From Phycisphaerales bacterium (GTDB lineage: Bacteria; Planctomycetota; Phycisphaerae; Phycisphaerales; SM1A02), in assembly GCA_029243925.1 (NCBI GenBank), contig JAQWRC010000303.1, positions 1-6,428 of the forward strand: 6,428 nucleotides of DNA, given 5' to 3'. The notes under the pieces are model-generated. The model was not told where the DNA came from and did no database searches. It saw only the letters and a program-made list of their open reading frames with translations. Positions 1 through 6,428 of the stretch are shown in pieces. The position numbers and the translations under genes were made by a program. Each line of letters begins with the position of its first letter. The first letter of the stretch is position 1.

Positions 1-92
1 GCTTGAGCGTACGTCCGTATTCACCCTTCCTCAAGTACGTTGAATTTCATGCCCCTCTTGCCGTTGGAGATGGTCTGTCCTAGTGTCATCCC

Positions 93-968
93 ATGGCATC
101 TCCCAGGAGTCTCCTGACAGTCGACCTCGACGGCACTTTGCTGACCTCTGACGGCACCGTGTCCGCTGCAAGCAAGGACGCCCTGAAAGAACTGGATGCT
201 GCCGGGATCGATGTGCTTGTCGCTACGGGCCGATGCCGCAATGAAACTCTTGATGTGCTTGAGTCCATCGACTACGACGGCCCACTCATCGTTGCTGGCG
301 GAGCGCTGCTGACTGAAAGCCGTTCCGGCCATACATTGGATCGGGAAACGATCGAACCGGCCATCGTCGAGCGCATCGTTTCTCATCTGCATGATGAAGG
401 CCACGCCTCGCTTGTCCTGAAGGATCATCATTCGGTCGGCTACGATTACCTCGTCGTCGGCGGCGATGGAATGCATCCCGTCTCGACATGGTGGATGGAC
501 TTCCACGACCTCACGTATCGCGAGGTGGATTCCATTGGTGACGATCCAGATCCTGAACATACACTCAGAGTAGGTGGGGTCGGCGAGGCGCCACGCATGA
601 CGAAGCCTGCAGATCGAATTCACTCCGATGTCGGGCATGTGACACGTATGTTGAATTGGCCCGCCGTCACTGCTTCACACCTGACGGGCATGCCGATCCA
701 CATTGTCGAGGTCTTCTCCGCCACGGTGGACAAATGGCACATGGCGCTCCGCCACTGCGAACGACATGACGTCGATCCGACTCGAACTATCGCCATCGGA
801 GATGGGCTCAATGATGTTGGCATGCTGCGAGGGGCGGCCATCGGCATCGCCATGGCGAATGCTGAGCCTCATGTTGCCGCTGCAGCCGATGTGATGACGG
901 AATCAAACCGTGAAGAAGGATTTTCGCGTGCTGTACATCGCCTGATTCATGGAGATCTTGCTTCGTGA
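93..968 (+). CDS. Cof-type HAD-superfamily phosphatase (class IIB cap)
   Basis: Predicted Mg2+-dependent phosphohydrolase of the haloacid dehalogenase superfamily, probably cytosolic, acting on a small phosphorylated metabolite that cannot be named from sequence. All four HAD motifs are visible: I, DLDGT with nucleophile D11 and acid/base D13; II, VATGR with T45; III, K214 in the segment before the last motif; IV, GDGLND with D237 and D241, followed by the GIAMANA signature typical of Cof proteins. Residues ~80-195 would be the C2 cap that sets substrate choice. At 291 residues it has normal family length. The family's usual asparagine in an SNGA-like turn is replaced by AGGA (68-71). The start is well fixed: an in-frame TAG lies at 81-83, and ATG 93 is the only standard start codon that keeps the DxD motif. 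No Shine-Dalgarno sequence lies at normal distance (nearest GGAG at 66-69). Its stop overlaps the next gene's start, implying co-translation. No signal peptide or membrane segment is seen. The family assignment is firm; the substrate is unknown. Confidence 0.93.
   Translation: MASPRSLLTVDLDGTLLTSDGTVSAASKDALKELDAAGIDVLVATGRCRNETLDVLESIDYDGPLIVAGGALLTESRSGHTLDRETIEPAIVERIVSHLHDEGHASLVLKDHHSVGYDYLVVGGDGMHPVSTWWMDFHDLTYREVDSIGDDPDPEHTLRVGGVGEAPRMTKPADRIHSDVGHVTRMLNWPAVTASHLTGMPIHIVEVFSATVDKWHMALRHCERHDVDPTRTIAIGDGLNDVGMLRGAAIGIAMANAEPHVAAAADVMTESNREEGFSRAVHRLIHGDLAS
951..954 (+). promoter_or_regulatory. Ribosome binding site (GGAG) for the 1131-residue gene
   Basis: GGAG lies inside the 3' end of the HAD gene, ten bases before the GTG at 965. 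It supports starting the large gene at that GTG, whose last three bases combine with the next base to form the HAD stop (GTGA). A rival site, AAGGA at 1011-1015, lies nine bases before an in-frame ATG at 1025. Starting there would remove 20 residues, including the segment that probably forms the first strand of the N-terminal domain, so I prefer 965. Confidence 0.5.
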
Positions 969-3900
969 ATCAGACCCAGTCCATGTCAGAACCGCCACTG
1001 GCTCGCCATCAAGGATGGGCGACCATGTCATCTCCTGAAGCGATCGTGAAAGCGGTGCTGGAGTGCGTGCCGAATGTCCAAGTGCTTTCATTGGTTGATA
1101 CGCCTGCGTTTCACAATCTGATCAAGATCATTCGTGAGCCTTCCATTCGAGAATTGATGCGAATGCACCGCCTTCGCATCATCGTCAGCCGCACTGCTCC
1201 CAGAGCTCTGGAGCAGGCGCGTTGGGCAGCACACGAGAAAAAACATGCCGTGGCACTGCTCGGGGGGCCGACGTCATGCGATGCGCTCGGGCTGCTTCTG
1301 CGTGACTCAGATGAACTCTTTCTGGATCAAGGTTCGGCTTTGAGTTGCATCGTTGTGGACTCACCAGACCCCGATGATGCCAGAACCCCCGGTTCCATGT
1401 CCGTTCGATCGATGCTGCCAGTGCTAAGTGCGTCGACCGTCGAACATCTCAGAAACTCCGTCGAACAGGGGCTGCGTCTCAGCCGAGCCAACAACACTCC
1501 AACCATCACGCTTGCTCATCCTGCCCTGATTGCATCAGGAGCAACTCTTCTGCTTCGGCCAAATCGTTCCGCAGATGATCCAGCCACTCTTGTCCAGAGG
1601 CGTTCGAGGGGTCCCAGGTGGACCGAGTCGGGCGGGGCATTGCGAATGGCACGTCGCCTTGAACTGAACACGCACCATGCACTGCCAAGTCCGGGAGATC
1701 CCTCTCCCGTCGGCTTCATTACCGTGGGGCCTGCGGCGCACACGCTTCGTCAACTGTCAGCAGATCTCGGGCTTGCAGGACGTGTTCCTTCACTTCATCT
1801 TGGCCTTGTGCAGCCAATTGACGAGGTGGCTGTCGATCGAATCCTCTGCCGCTGCCGTCGTGTCATCGTGCTTGAGCCTGAACCTGGTTTGGTTGAGGCC
1901 GAAATACTTCGATGCGCTGAACGCCTGAAGGGTGATGGGGTCGATCGTGCAACAATTCATGGTCGCTTCCTTCCTGCCCGTGAGGATGGTTCGGTACCGC
2001 AACTTGATCAGATCGAATACCTGCATCCTTCAATGCTTGTACGTCAGATTCAGCCTCTTCTGAACATGGTGCACCCTGAGCATGCTGCACATCGAACACT
2101 GGCGCCGACGCCAGTTCCCATCCCTGATTCGTTGTCCGATACTTCTCCGTCGTTCGGCCCGCAAGCTCATGATCATGCCGTAGAACAAATTGCCCACAAG
2201 ATCTTCGATTCAATCACCGAGCATGGAGAATGGCTGCTTGATACTTCTCCCGCCGAGGAGGAGGATTCTGCATCGGCGCCTGAGCCAATGCGACTGCATT
2301 ACGACGGCAACGTCATCGGGGCTGGCGACGGACGGGAAGTCCATCTGGAAACATGGTCACACCACCGGTTCGCCCGCTTTGGACTCTCGGTCATTCGTGA
2401 AGTTGCTCGCGAATCGACACCGCGATTGCTGCTCATTTCCCAGCGCACGGGGGAGCGTGATCTTGATCGTCTCGCTCGAAGTGCCGTTCCCGCCGGCGCC
2501 ACTGAGCATGTCGTGATACGGCGTGCCAATCTTTCCGAACAAGACCGGCTGATGACCATAGCGCATGAACTGCTGCATGCTCCCGGTCTGGGCATTCTCT
2601 TTCTCGACGATGGGCCGCCCGTCCAATACGACGTTCCTTCTCTTGAGAAGACGCAGACTGAGATTGACCGTATTGGATTTCAGGTCATGCAACGGTTGAT
2701 CTGGCCCGCTGATCGGGCATGCGTCATTCGTCAGCCACTGCAACAGGCAGAGCGTGAAGTCATGGCTGCACGCCAAACCATGCCTGCTGAAACCGTCTGG
2801 TCTACACAGGCATTGGCACATCGATGGCCGCCTCGATTCAGCGGCCGAATCAGGCCGTTGATCGAGCAGGTTGAAGTGCATCGATCCAAGGCACCGCATC
2901 GCCATCGCACAGATTCTGCAGGATCCGGTCTCCCGGTTCCAACCCCACTGCATGCTGAACATTCAACATGGCGAGTCCATGTTGCAGGCTTGCGCGGCGA
3001 GTCGCCCGGGGTCGCCTTGAAGTTGCTTCAGGCAGCTGGGGCAGCGATGGATTACCAGGTTCGGTGGATTGTTGACACAGAGCCCATCGGCGCCGGACGA
3101 CGCGCCTGGGGCCAGATGGCATTTGCACGACATGATCCTGACGGAAATGAACAAACAGTCGATGGGCGTATCCCATTCGGCGAAGCGAATCTGCTGCTCG
3201 GCTTCGACCGAGCTGCAACGCTGCGTGCCATCGGCCCAGAAGGCGGACTTCGAATCGCGTCTGAATCGCATACGGCCGCCGTCGTCAATACGGGGTTGTT
3301 TGAAGATCAATTAGATCTCGAACGTGCTGGCGAAAACGTTCAGACCATGACTGACTACATCGAAGGCATGCTCATGAAAGAGGCTTTCATGTTCGGTGAC
3401 TTCACGGATGCCTGCCGATATCGGTTTCATAATGAACGTCTTGCAGACGTGGTCCAGGTTGGAGTTGCATTTCAACTGGGGCTCATACCGGTCACCGTTG
3501 ATGCGATGATTTCAGCAACTCGTTTGATTGAATCGCAAGGGTTCGCTCGCACCATCGAAGCCTTTGAGTATGGCCGTCGAATCGCACTCGACGCAACCGC
3601 TCTTCGTCGTCCGAAAGAGGACTTCCTTGAAGAGGGGATCGATCGCATTGCTCGCCGATTCGGACATGTATTCCGACGCAGCGGTCCCGGGCGTCTTGCT
3701 CGCGCTGCACACTTCCGGAAGCTGCTGCAACGCGCATTGCTTGCCATGCCTGACTTGGAAGATACCGAACTCGGGCGCCATGCACGACGCGATCTTGTCG
3801 TCGCGCTCAGAAGGTGTCTGATCTGGGGAGGATTCGATGAAGCGAATCGACTCGTGGACCTCTTGATCTCGTTGTACCGGTCTGACCCTGGAGATCACGG

Positions 3901-4360
3901 CCGTGTATTGACCAGTCTTGCCATTCTTCCGTTATCCGAATCAATGCTCATCCGTGATGCGGTCTACATGGCATCCATGTCAATCAGTCCGGAACACCGT
4001 CGCAGAACACGACTCCGGCTGAACGTGAAACGAGGGCGTGGCGACCGTATCGAAAGCCGGTACGTCACTCGATTTGAACTCGTCTTTTATCGATGGCGAC
4101 TCAGGCTTGATCTGCGAACAAGCGATTGGGCGACCAGGCTTCTTGCATCAGCTCGTCATGTACTGCCCACCAGATTTCGCGGCACACGAAGAGAGCGCGA
4201 AACCAGAACTGCCGTCCGGGATCTCGTGCAGCGGGCTACGCTCAATGCGCAACAGTACGAACAATGGGTCGCCATCTTCGAGACGCTGCATGAAATGGCG
4301 CTCGACGGTCGTCTTCGACGCGCAACCCAGGCGCAACTGCTTGAACTTGTTCATGATTGA
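965..4360 (+). CDS. Divergent fused indolepyruvate:ferredoxin oxidoreductase-like protein, probably catalytically degenerate
   Basis: 1131 residues with no signal peptide or membrane segment, so probably cytosolic. By-eye comparison gives the domain order of fused IorA-IorB proteins. Residues ~21-200 resemble the pyrimidine-binding domain (DTPAF where IorA has GTPSS; IVVDSPDPDD where it has VVADDPG; LPVL; LRLSRANNTP). Residues ~246-370 resemble domain II (VGFITVG, VIVLEPEPG, IHGRF). Residues ~378-442 are a Pro/Asp/Glu-rich linker. Residues ~443-592 resemble only the end of the TPP domain. Residues ~593-667 are a His/Arg/Pro-rich linker. Residues ~668-880 resemble the POR gamma subunit, with the fused-Ior segment around VGVAFQLGLIP and AFEYGRR. 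Residues ~881-1131 resemble DUF6537. Active relatives oxidatively decarboxylate aryl-2-oxoacids using TPP, CoA and [4Fe-4S] clusters. Here the only cysteines are 34, 105, 128, 295, 297, 317, 586, 817 and 951, with no CxxC. GDG at 454-456 has no following TPP-motif asparagine, and the expected NEK glutamate region reads SRTAPRALE. GTG start, 4-base overlap with the HAD gene. Ancestry is a good inference; present function is unknown. Confidence 0.68.
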   Translation: MNQTQSMSEPPLARHQGWATMSSPEAIVKAVLECVPNVQVLSLVDTPAFHNLIKIIREPSIRELMRMHRLRIIVSRTAPRALEQARWAAHEKKHAVALLGGPTSCDALGLLLRDSDELFLDQGSALSCIVVDSPDPDDARTPGSMSVRSMLPVLSASTVEHLRNSVEQGLRLSRANNTPTITLAHPALIASGATLLLRPNRSADDPATLVQRRSRGPRWTESGGALRMARRLELNTHHALPSPGDPSPVGFITVGPAAHTLRQLSADLGLAGRVPSLHLGLVQPIDEVAVDRILCRCRRVIVLEPEPGLVEAEILRCAERLKGDGVDRATIHGRFLPAREDGSVPQLDQIEYLHPSMLVRQIQPLLNMVHPEHAAHRTLAPTPVPIPDSLSDTSPSFGPQAHDHAVEQIAHKIFDSITEHGEWLLDTSPAEEEDSASAPEPMRLHYDGNVIGAGDGREVHLETWSHHRFARFGLSVIREVARESTPRLLLISQRTGERDLDRLARSAVPAGATEHVVIRRANLSEQDRLMTIAHELLHAPGLGILFLDDGPPVQYDVPSLEKTQTEIDRIGFQVMQRLIWPADRACVIRQPLQQAEREVMAARQTMPAETVWSTQALAHRWPPRFSGRIRPLIEQVEVHRSKAPHRHRTDSAGSGLPVPTPLHAEHSTWRVHVAGLRGESPGVALKLLQAAGAAMDYQVRWIVDTEPIGAGRRAWGQMAFARHDPDGNEQTVDGRIPFGEANLLLGFDRAATLRAIGPEGGLRIASESHTAAVVNTGLFEDQLDLERAGENVQTMTDYIEGMLMKEAFMFGDFTDACRYRFHNERLADVVQVGVAFQLGLIPVTVDAMISATRLIESQGFARTIEAFEYGRRIALDATALRRPKEDFLEEGIDRIARRFGHVFRRSGPGRLARAAHFRKLLQRALLAMPDLEDTELGRHARRDLVVALRRCLIWGGFDEANRLVDLLISLYRSDPGDHGRVLTSLAILPLSESMLIRDAVYMASMSISPEHRRRTRLRLNVKRGRGDRIESRYVTRFELVFYRWRLRLDLRTSDWATRLLASARHVLPTRFRGTRRERETRTAVRDLVQRATLNAQQYEQWVAIFETLHEMALDGRLRRATQAQLLELVHD

Positions 4361-4365
4361 TCATG
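4352..4365. repeat. Short inverted repeat across two abutting stop codons
   Basis: CATGAT (4352-4357) and ATCATG (4360-4365) are perfect inverted arms separated by TG. The centre contains TGATCA (4358-4363), formed by the stop of the large + gene and the complement of the rlmN stop. A two-base loop and the absence of a T-run make it a poor intrinsic terminator on either strand. Part of the symmetry is forced by two back-to-back TGA stops, so it may have no function. Confidence 0.4.
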
Positions 4366-5443
4366 TGGATGCTTCGTGTCGCAACTGTCCGCACGCGGCT
4401 GCGATATCACGGCCACGGCTCGCCCGTATGTGCGTATTGATTCCACTGCCGCGAAGGATGCGCTGAAACGCAAGGACATCTTCGTCGAGCGGGCGTTTCC
4501 ATGGGAGCCCGTCGACTTCGTTGTACCGGATCAAGTTGATGTTGGCCCGCATTCGTCCGGCAACAGTCGCCAATTCCTGTGCATGTTCACGTTGATCATT
4601 GAGGTCGCGCAGCAGGATGTATTCGAGCGTGATCTCGCGGCCAGTCGCATCGAACCATTCCTGGCAGGCGGAGAGCAGTTCTTCGATGGTTGAATATTCC
4701 GCCCACGGAATCAGTTGTCGCCGAAGTTCGTCATTTGGAGCGTGGAGACTCAATGCAAGCGTGACCGGAATGTTGAATGTGACGAACTTTCTGATCGCAG
4801 CTGGCATCCCGACAGTCGATACCGTGATCCGCCTGGCGCCGATGCCAAATCCCCAATCGGCGTTCAATATCCGAATCGCATCTATGACGGCACTGAAATT
4901 TGCCAACGGTTCACCCATCCCCATGAACACGATGTTCGTAATGCGTTGAGCGCCATTCAGATTCTGGAGATGATGCACCTGCTCGACGATTCGGCCCGTC
5001 GTCAGATTGCCGTCAAGGCCGCCTATCCCCGAAGCGCAGAAGGTGCACCCGACTGGGCAGCCAATCTGACTTGAAAGGCAGGCTGTCCGCCGCTGACCAC
5101 CGGGGATCATCACCGTTTCAGTCCTGCGCGACGATGCAGCCGGGTCATCAAGAATGGGGAGGGTGGGGGCATCCCATTCAATGAGGATCTTGTCGGTTCC
5201 ATCCGACGCCGCCTGCGACGCAACGATGGTCCCGCGTTCAAAGCAAATTGCGTCTGCGAGCTTGCTTCGAAGCGCAGCAGGAATATTGGTCATCTGCTGA
5301 GGGTCGACCACCCCACGCCGATAGACCCATTCCAGAATTTGATCTGCAGCGTACGGCTGCGCTCCCAACGGTGCGAGCGTGGACCGCAACGTATCAGGAG
5401 TCAGTTCGAATATGTGTGGCAAGGATGTCACTGGGCCAACCAA
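4361..5443 (-). CDS. rlmN: Dual-specificity 23S rRNA A2503 / tRNA A37 C2-methyltransferase
   Basis: Radical-SAM enzyme that places a methyl group on C2 of A2503 in 23S rRNA; in E. coli also on A37 of some tRNAs. It has an N-terminal accessory domain (~10-70, with the AADQILEWVYRRG and MTNIP signatures) followed by the radical-SAM barrel. Cluster ligands C129, C133 and C136 lie in CPVGCTFC. C122 (in CLSSQIG) matches the resolving cysteine, and C351 in the terminal AACGQL matches the methyl-carrying cysteine. GMGEPLAN (175-182), RRITVSTVG (204-212) and SLHAPND (232-238) are further family motifs. An insertion of about 15 residues (~92-107) precedes the core. Length is normal at 360 or slightly less. 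The start is uncertain: TTG 5443, GTG 5431 and TTG 5422 are the candidates, and the first internal Met is residue 51. The only Shine-Dalgarno-like signal is an AGG (5448-5450) four bases before TTG 5443. It lies directly after ispH, in the same frame, and is presumably cotranscribed with it. Identity is firm. Confidence 0.96.
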   Translation of the reverse strand: MVGPVTSLPHIFELTPDTLRSTLAPLGAQPYAADQILEWVYRRGVVDPQQMTNIPAALRSKLADAICFERGTIVASQAASDGTDKILIEWDAPTLPILDDPAASSRRTETVMIPGGQRRTACLSSQIGCPVGCTFCASGIGGLDGNLTTGRIVEQVHHLQNLNGAQRITNIVFMGMGEPLANFSAVIDAIRILNADWGFGIGARRITVSTVGMPAAIRKFVTFNIPVTLALSLHAPNDELRRQLIPWAEYSTIEELLSACQEWFDATGREITLEYILLRDLNDQREHAQELATVAGRMRANINLIRYNEVDGLPWKRPLDEDVLAFQRILRGSGINTHIRASRGRDIAAACGQLRHEAST

Positions 5444-6428
5444 TCAGCCTGACGAATCGATCGTAAGATCGACAACGGTGTAGGAAATGTCATGCTGTTC
5501 AAGAAAATGATTCGTTGAGGCTAAGTCATCCATCGTGATTCTGCGACCTTCAGGATCAACTCCATGATCACGCATGAACTTCTTGAGACTTCCAGGGAGA
5601 CCGAACTCAACACTCTCATGGAAGATGTCGTGTTGTTCGATTACAGCGTCATAGCGTGTGCACAACTCAAGGATGAGCGATTGCACCAGGTCTTCTGGAG
5701 CCGACGCGCCCGCTGTCACCAGAACGGTGTCAACGCCATCGAGCATTGAATCGGCCAATTCACCTTTGTCATCAATCAGGTGCGCTTGCGCTCCAACGGA
5801 TCTCGCCAATTCAGCCAGCCGTACTGAATTCGACGAGTTCTTGCTGCCGACGACAAGAACGAGATCACACTGTGCCGCGAGTGCACGGACCGCTATTTGT
5901 CTGTTCGTGGTCGCGTAGCAGATGTCGTCACTTGGTGGAGCGTGGATCTCTGGAAACGCGTCCTTGAGCGCATTGATGATGACACTTGCGTCATCCATGC
6001 TTAACGTGGTCTGGGTCAGGTAGATCAGTTTGCTTGCATCATCAATTCGCAAATGAGAGATTGATTCAATGGAATCCACCACTTGAATGCTGTCTGGTGC
6101 CTCGCCTCTTGTGCCGATGATCTCCTGATGATCCTCATGTCCGACAAGGAGGATTTGCCATCCACGTTTTGCATATCTGATGGCTTCAGCATGCACTTTC
6201 GTCACAAGCGGACATGTCGCGTCGATCGAGATGAGCTTTCTGGCTTGAGCCGCCTCCCGAACCGCGGGGCTGATTCCATGCGCGCTGAATACGATGATCT
6301 GCCCCTCGGGCACATCGGACACATCCTCGACAAAGGTCACGCCACGTTCAATGAACCGATTGACGACGTGCTTGTTGTGCACAATTTCGTGGTACACATA
6401 GATCGGCTCATCGTCCAGGATCTCAAGC
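5444..6428 (-). CDS. ispH: 4-hydroxy-3-methylbut-2-enyl diphosphate reductase, 5' end beyond the window
   Basis: Last enzyme of the MEP pathway. It reduces HMBPP to isopentenyl and dimethylallyl diphosphate with a [4Fe-4S] cluster. The frame is open to the window edge, beginning LEILDDEPIYVYHEIVHN; the GTG at 6397 is an internal Val, not the start. By alignment to E. coli IspH, about 24 residues are missing, including the first cluster cysteine (GFCAGVDRA motif). Present are the other two ligand cysteines, in DATCPLVTKVH (codon 6212-6214) and DDICYATTNRQ (codon 5918-5920), plus the substrate-site motifs GHEDHQE, TQTTLS, GSKNSSNS and VTAGASAPE. DDICYATTNRQ and GSKNSSNS are, from memory, identical to E. 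coli. After the usual end of the fold (VEFGLPGSLKK) the protein runs about 44 residues, against about 7 in E. coli, giving a hydrophilic C-terminal extension. The stop TGA (5446-5444) touches the possible TTG start of rlmN. Any promoter lies outside the window. Confidence 0.96.
   Translation of the reverse strand, partial: LEILDDEPIYVYHEIVHNKHVVNRFIERGVTFVEDVSDVPEGQIIVFSAHGISPAVREAAQARKLISIDATCPLVTKVHAEAIRYAKRGWQILLVGHEDHQEIIGTRGEAPDSIQVVDSIESISHLRIDDASKLIYLTQTTLSMDDASVIINALKDAFPEIHAPPSDDICYATTNRQIAVRALAAQCDLVLVVGSKNSSNSVRLAELARSVGAQAHLIDDKGELADSMLDGVDTVLVTAGASAPEDLVQSLILELCTRYDAVIEQHDIFHESVEFGLPGSLKKFMRDHGVDPEGRRITMDDLASTNHFLEQHDISYTVVDLTIDSSG

Noticed and set aside
3..83. Open frame from the left edge to TAG at 81-83, which could be the tail of an upstream + strand gene ending nine bases before the HAD start; a second frame is open from base 2 to TGA at 41-43.
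   Set aside because: Too short to recognise and no family signature. Two frames are equally possible, and third-position GC looks lower than in the certain genes.
21..638. Long - strand open frame opposite the HAD gene.
   Set aside because: It overlaps a certain HAD gene with all catalytic motifs and shows no recognisable domain; it is a shadow of the high-GC coding strand.
1847..1918. C295, C297 and C317 of the large protein as a metal-binding cluster.
   Set aside because: The spacing (CxC, then 19 residues, then C) is not a ferredoxin-type pattern, and they fall on ordinary strands and helices of the domain-II-like region.
2324..2335. GDG at residues 454-456 of the large protein as an intact TPP-binding motif.
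   Set aside because: No Asn follows within the usual ~25-30 residues, and the surrounding sequence fits the later YNDAVAMTGG-like segment at least as well. Recorded as ambiguous, not as a functional site.
2357..2962. 201-codon - strand open frame inside the large + gene.
   Set aside because: No domain or motif, and the opposite strand carries a continuous 1131-residue frame with superfamily similarity on both sides of it.
1..6428. The window starts with GCTTGAG and ends with its reverse complement CTCAAGC, like terminal inverted repeats.
   Set aside because: Only seven bases match, the right copy lies inside ispH coding sequence, and there is no transposase. Chance is the simplest explanation.

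Overview
The window is almost wholly protein-coding and looks bacterial. GC is moderately high (roughly the mid-50s % on lines sampled by eye). It holds four genes in two convergent pairs with essentially no intergenic space. RlmN motif details (CPVGCTFCASG, then a GGLDGNLT-type loop) and the general protein style suggest a planctomycete, possibly of the Phycisphaerae. That is an impression from motifs, not a phylogenetic result.

Left half, + strand: a Cof-type HAD phosphatase (93-968) overlaps by four bases (GTGA) a 1131-residue protein (965-4360). The large protein is the main item of interest. Read by eye, it keeps the domain order of the fused indolepyruvate:ferredoxin oxidoreductases (IorA-IorB-DUF6537 type): pyrimidine-like domain, transketolase-C-like domain II, remnant of the TPP/ferredoxin part, POR-gamma-like domain, DUF6537-like tail. 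Yet it appears to have lost the signatures of catalysis: no cysteine cluster for [4Fe-4S] centres, no convincing TPP GDG...N motif, and no glutamate where the pyrimidine domain should have one. It may be a pseudoenzyme or a strongly repurposed member of the 2-oxoacid oxidoreductase superfamily.

Right half, - strand: ispH (terminal enzyme of the MEP isoprenoid pathway; its 5' end lies beyond the right edge of the window) is followed directly by rlmN (23S rRNA A2503 / tRNA A37 methyltransferase). The two lie in the same reading frame, separated only by the ispH TGA, and rlmN must start at a non-ATG codon. Both are [4Fe-4S] enzymes.

The two pairs meet tail to tail at 4358-4363. There the two TGA stops abut with no base between them, forming TGATCA, and I see no intrinsic terminator. 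Bases 1-92 hold no gene I can support. I saw no RNA genes, mobile elements, CRISPR arrays or long repeats.
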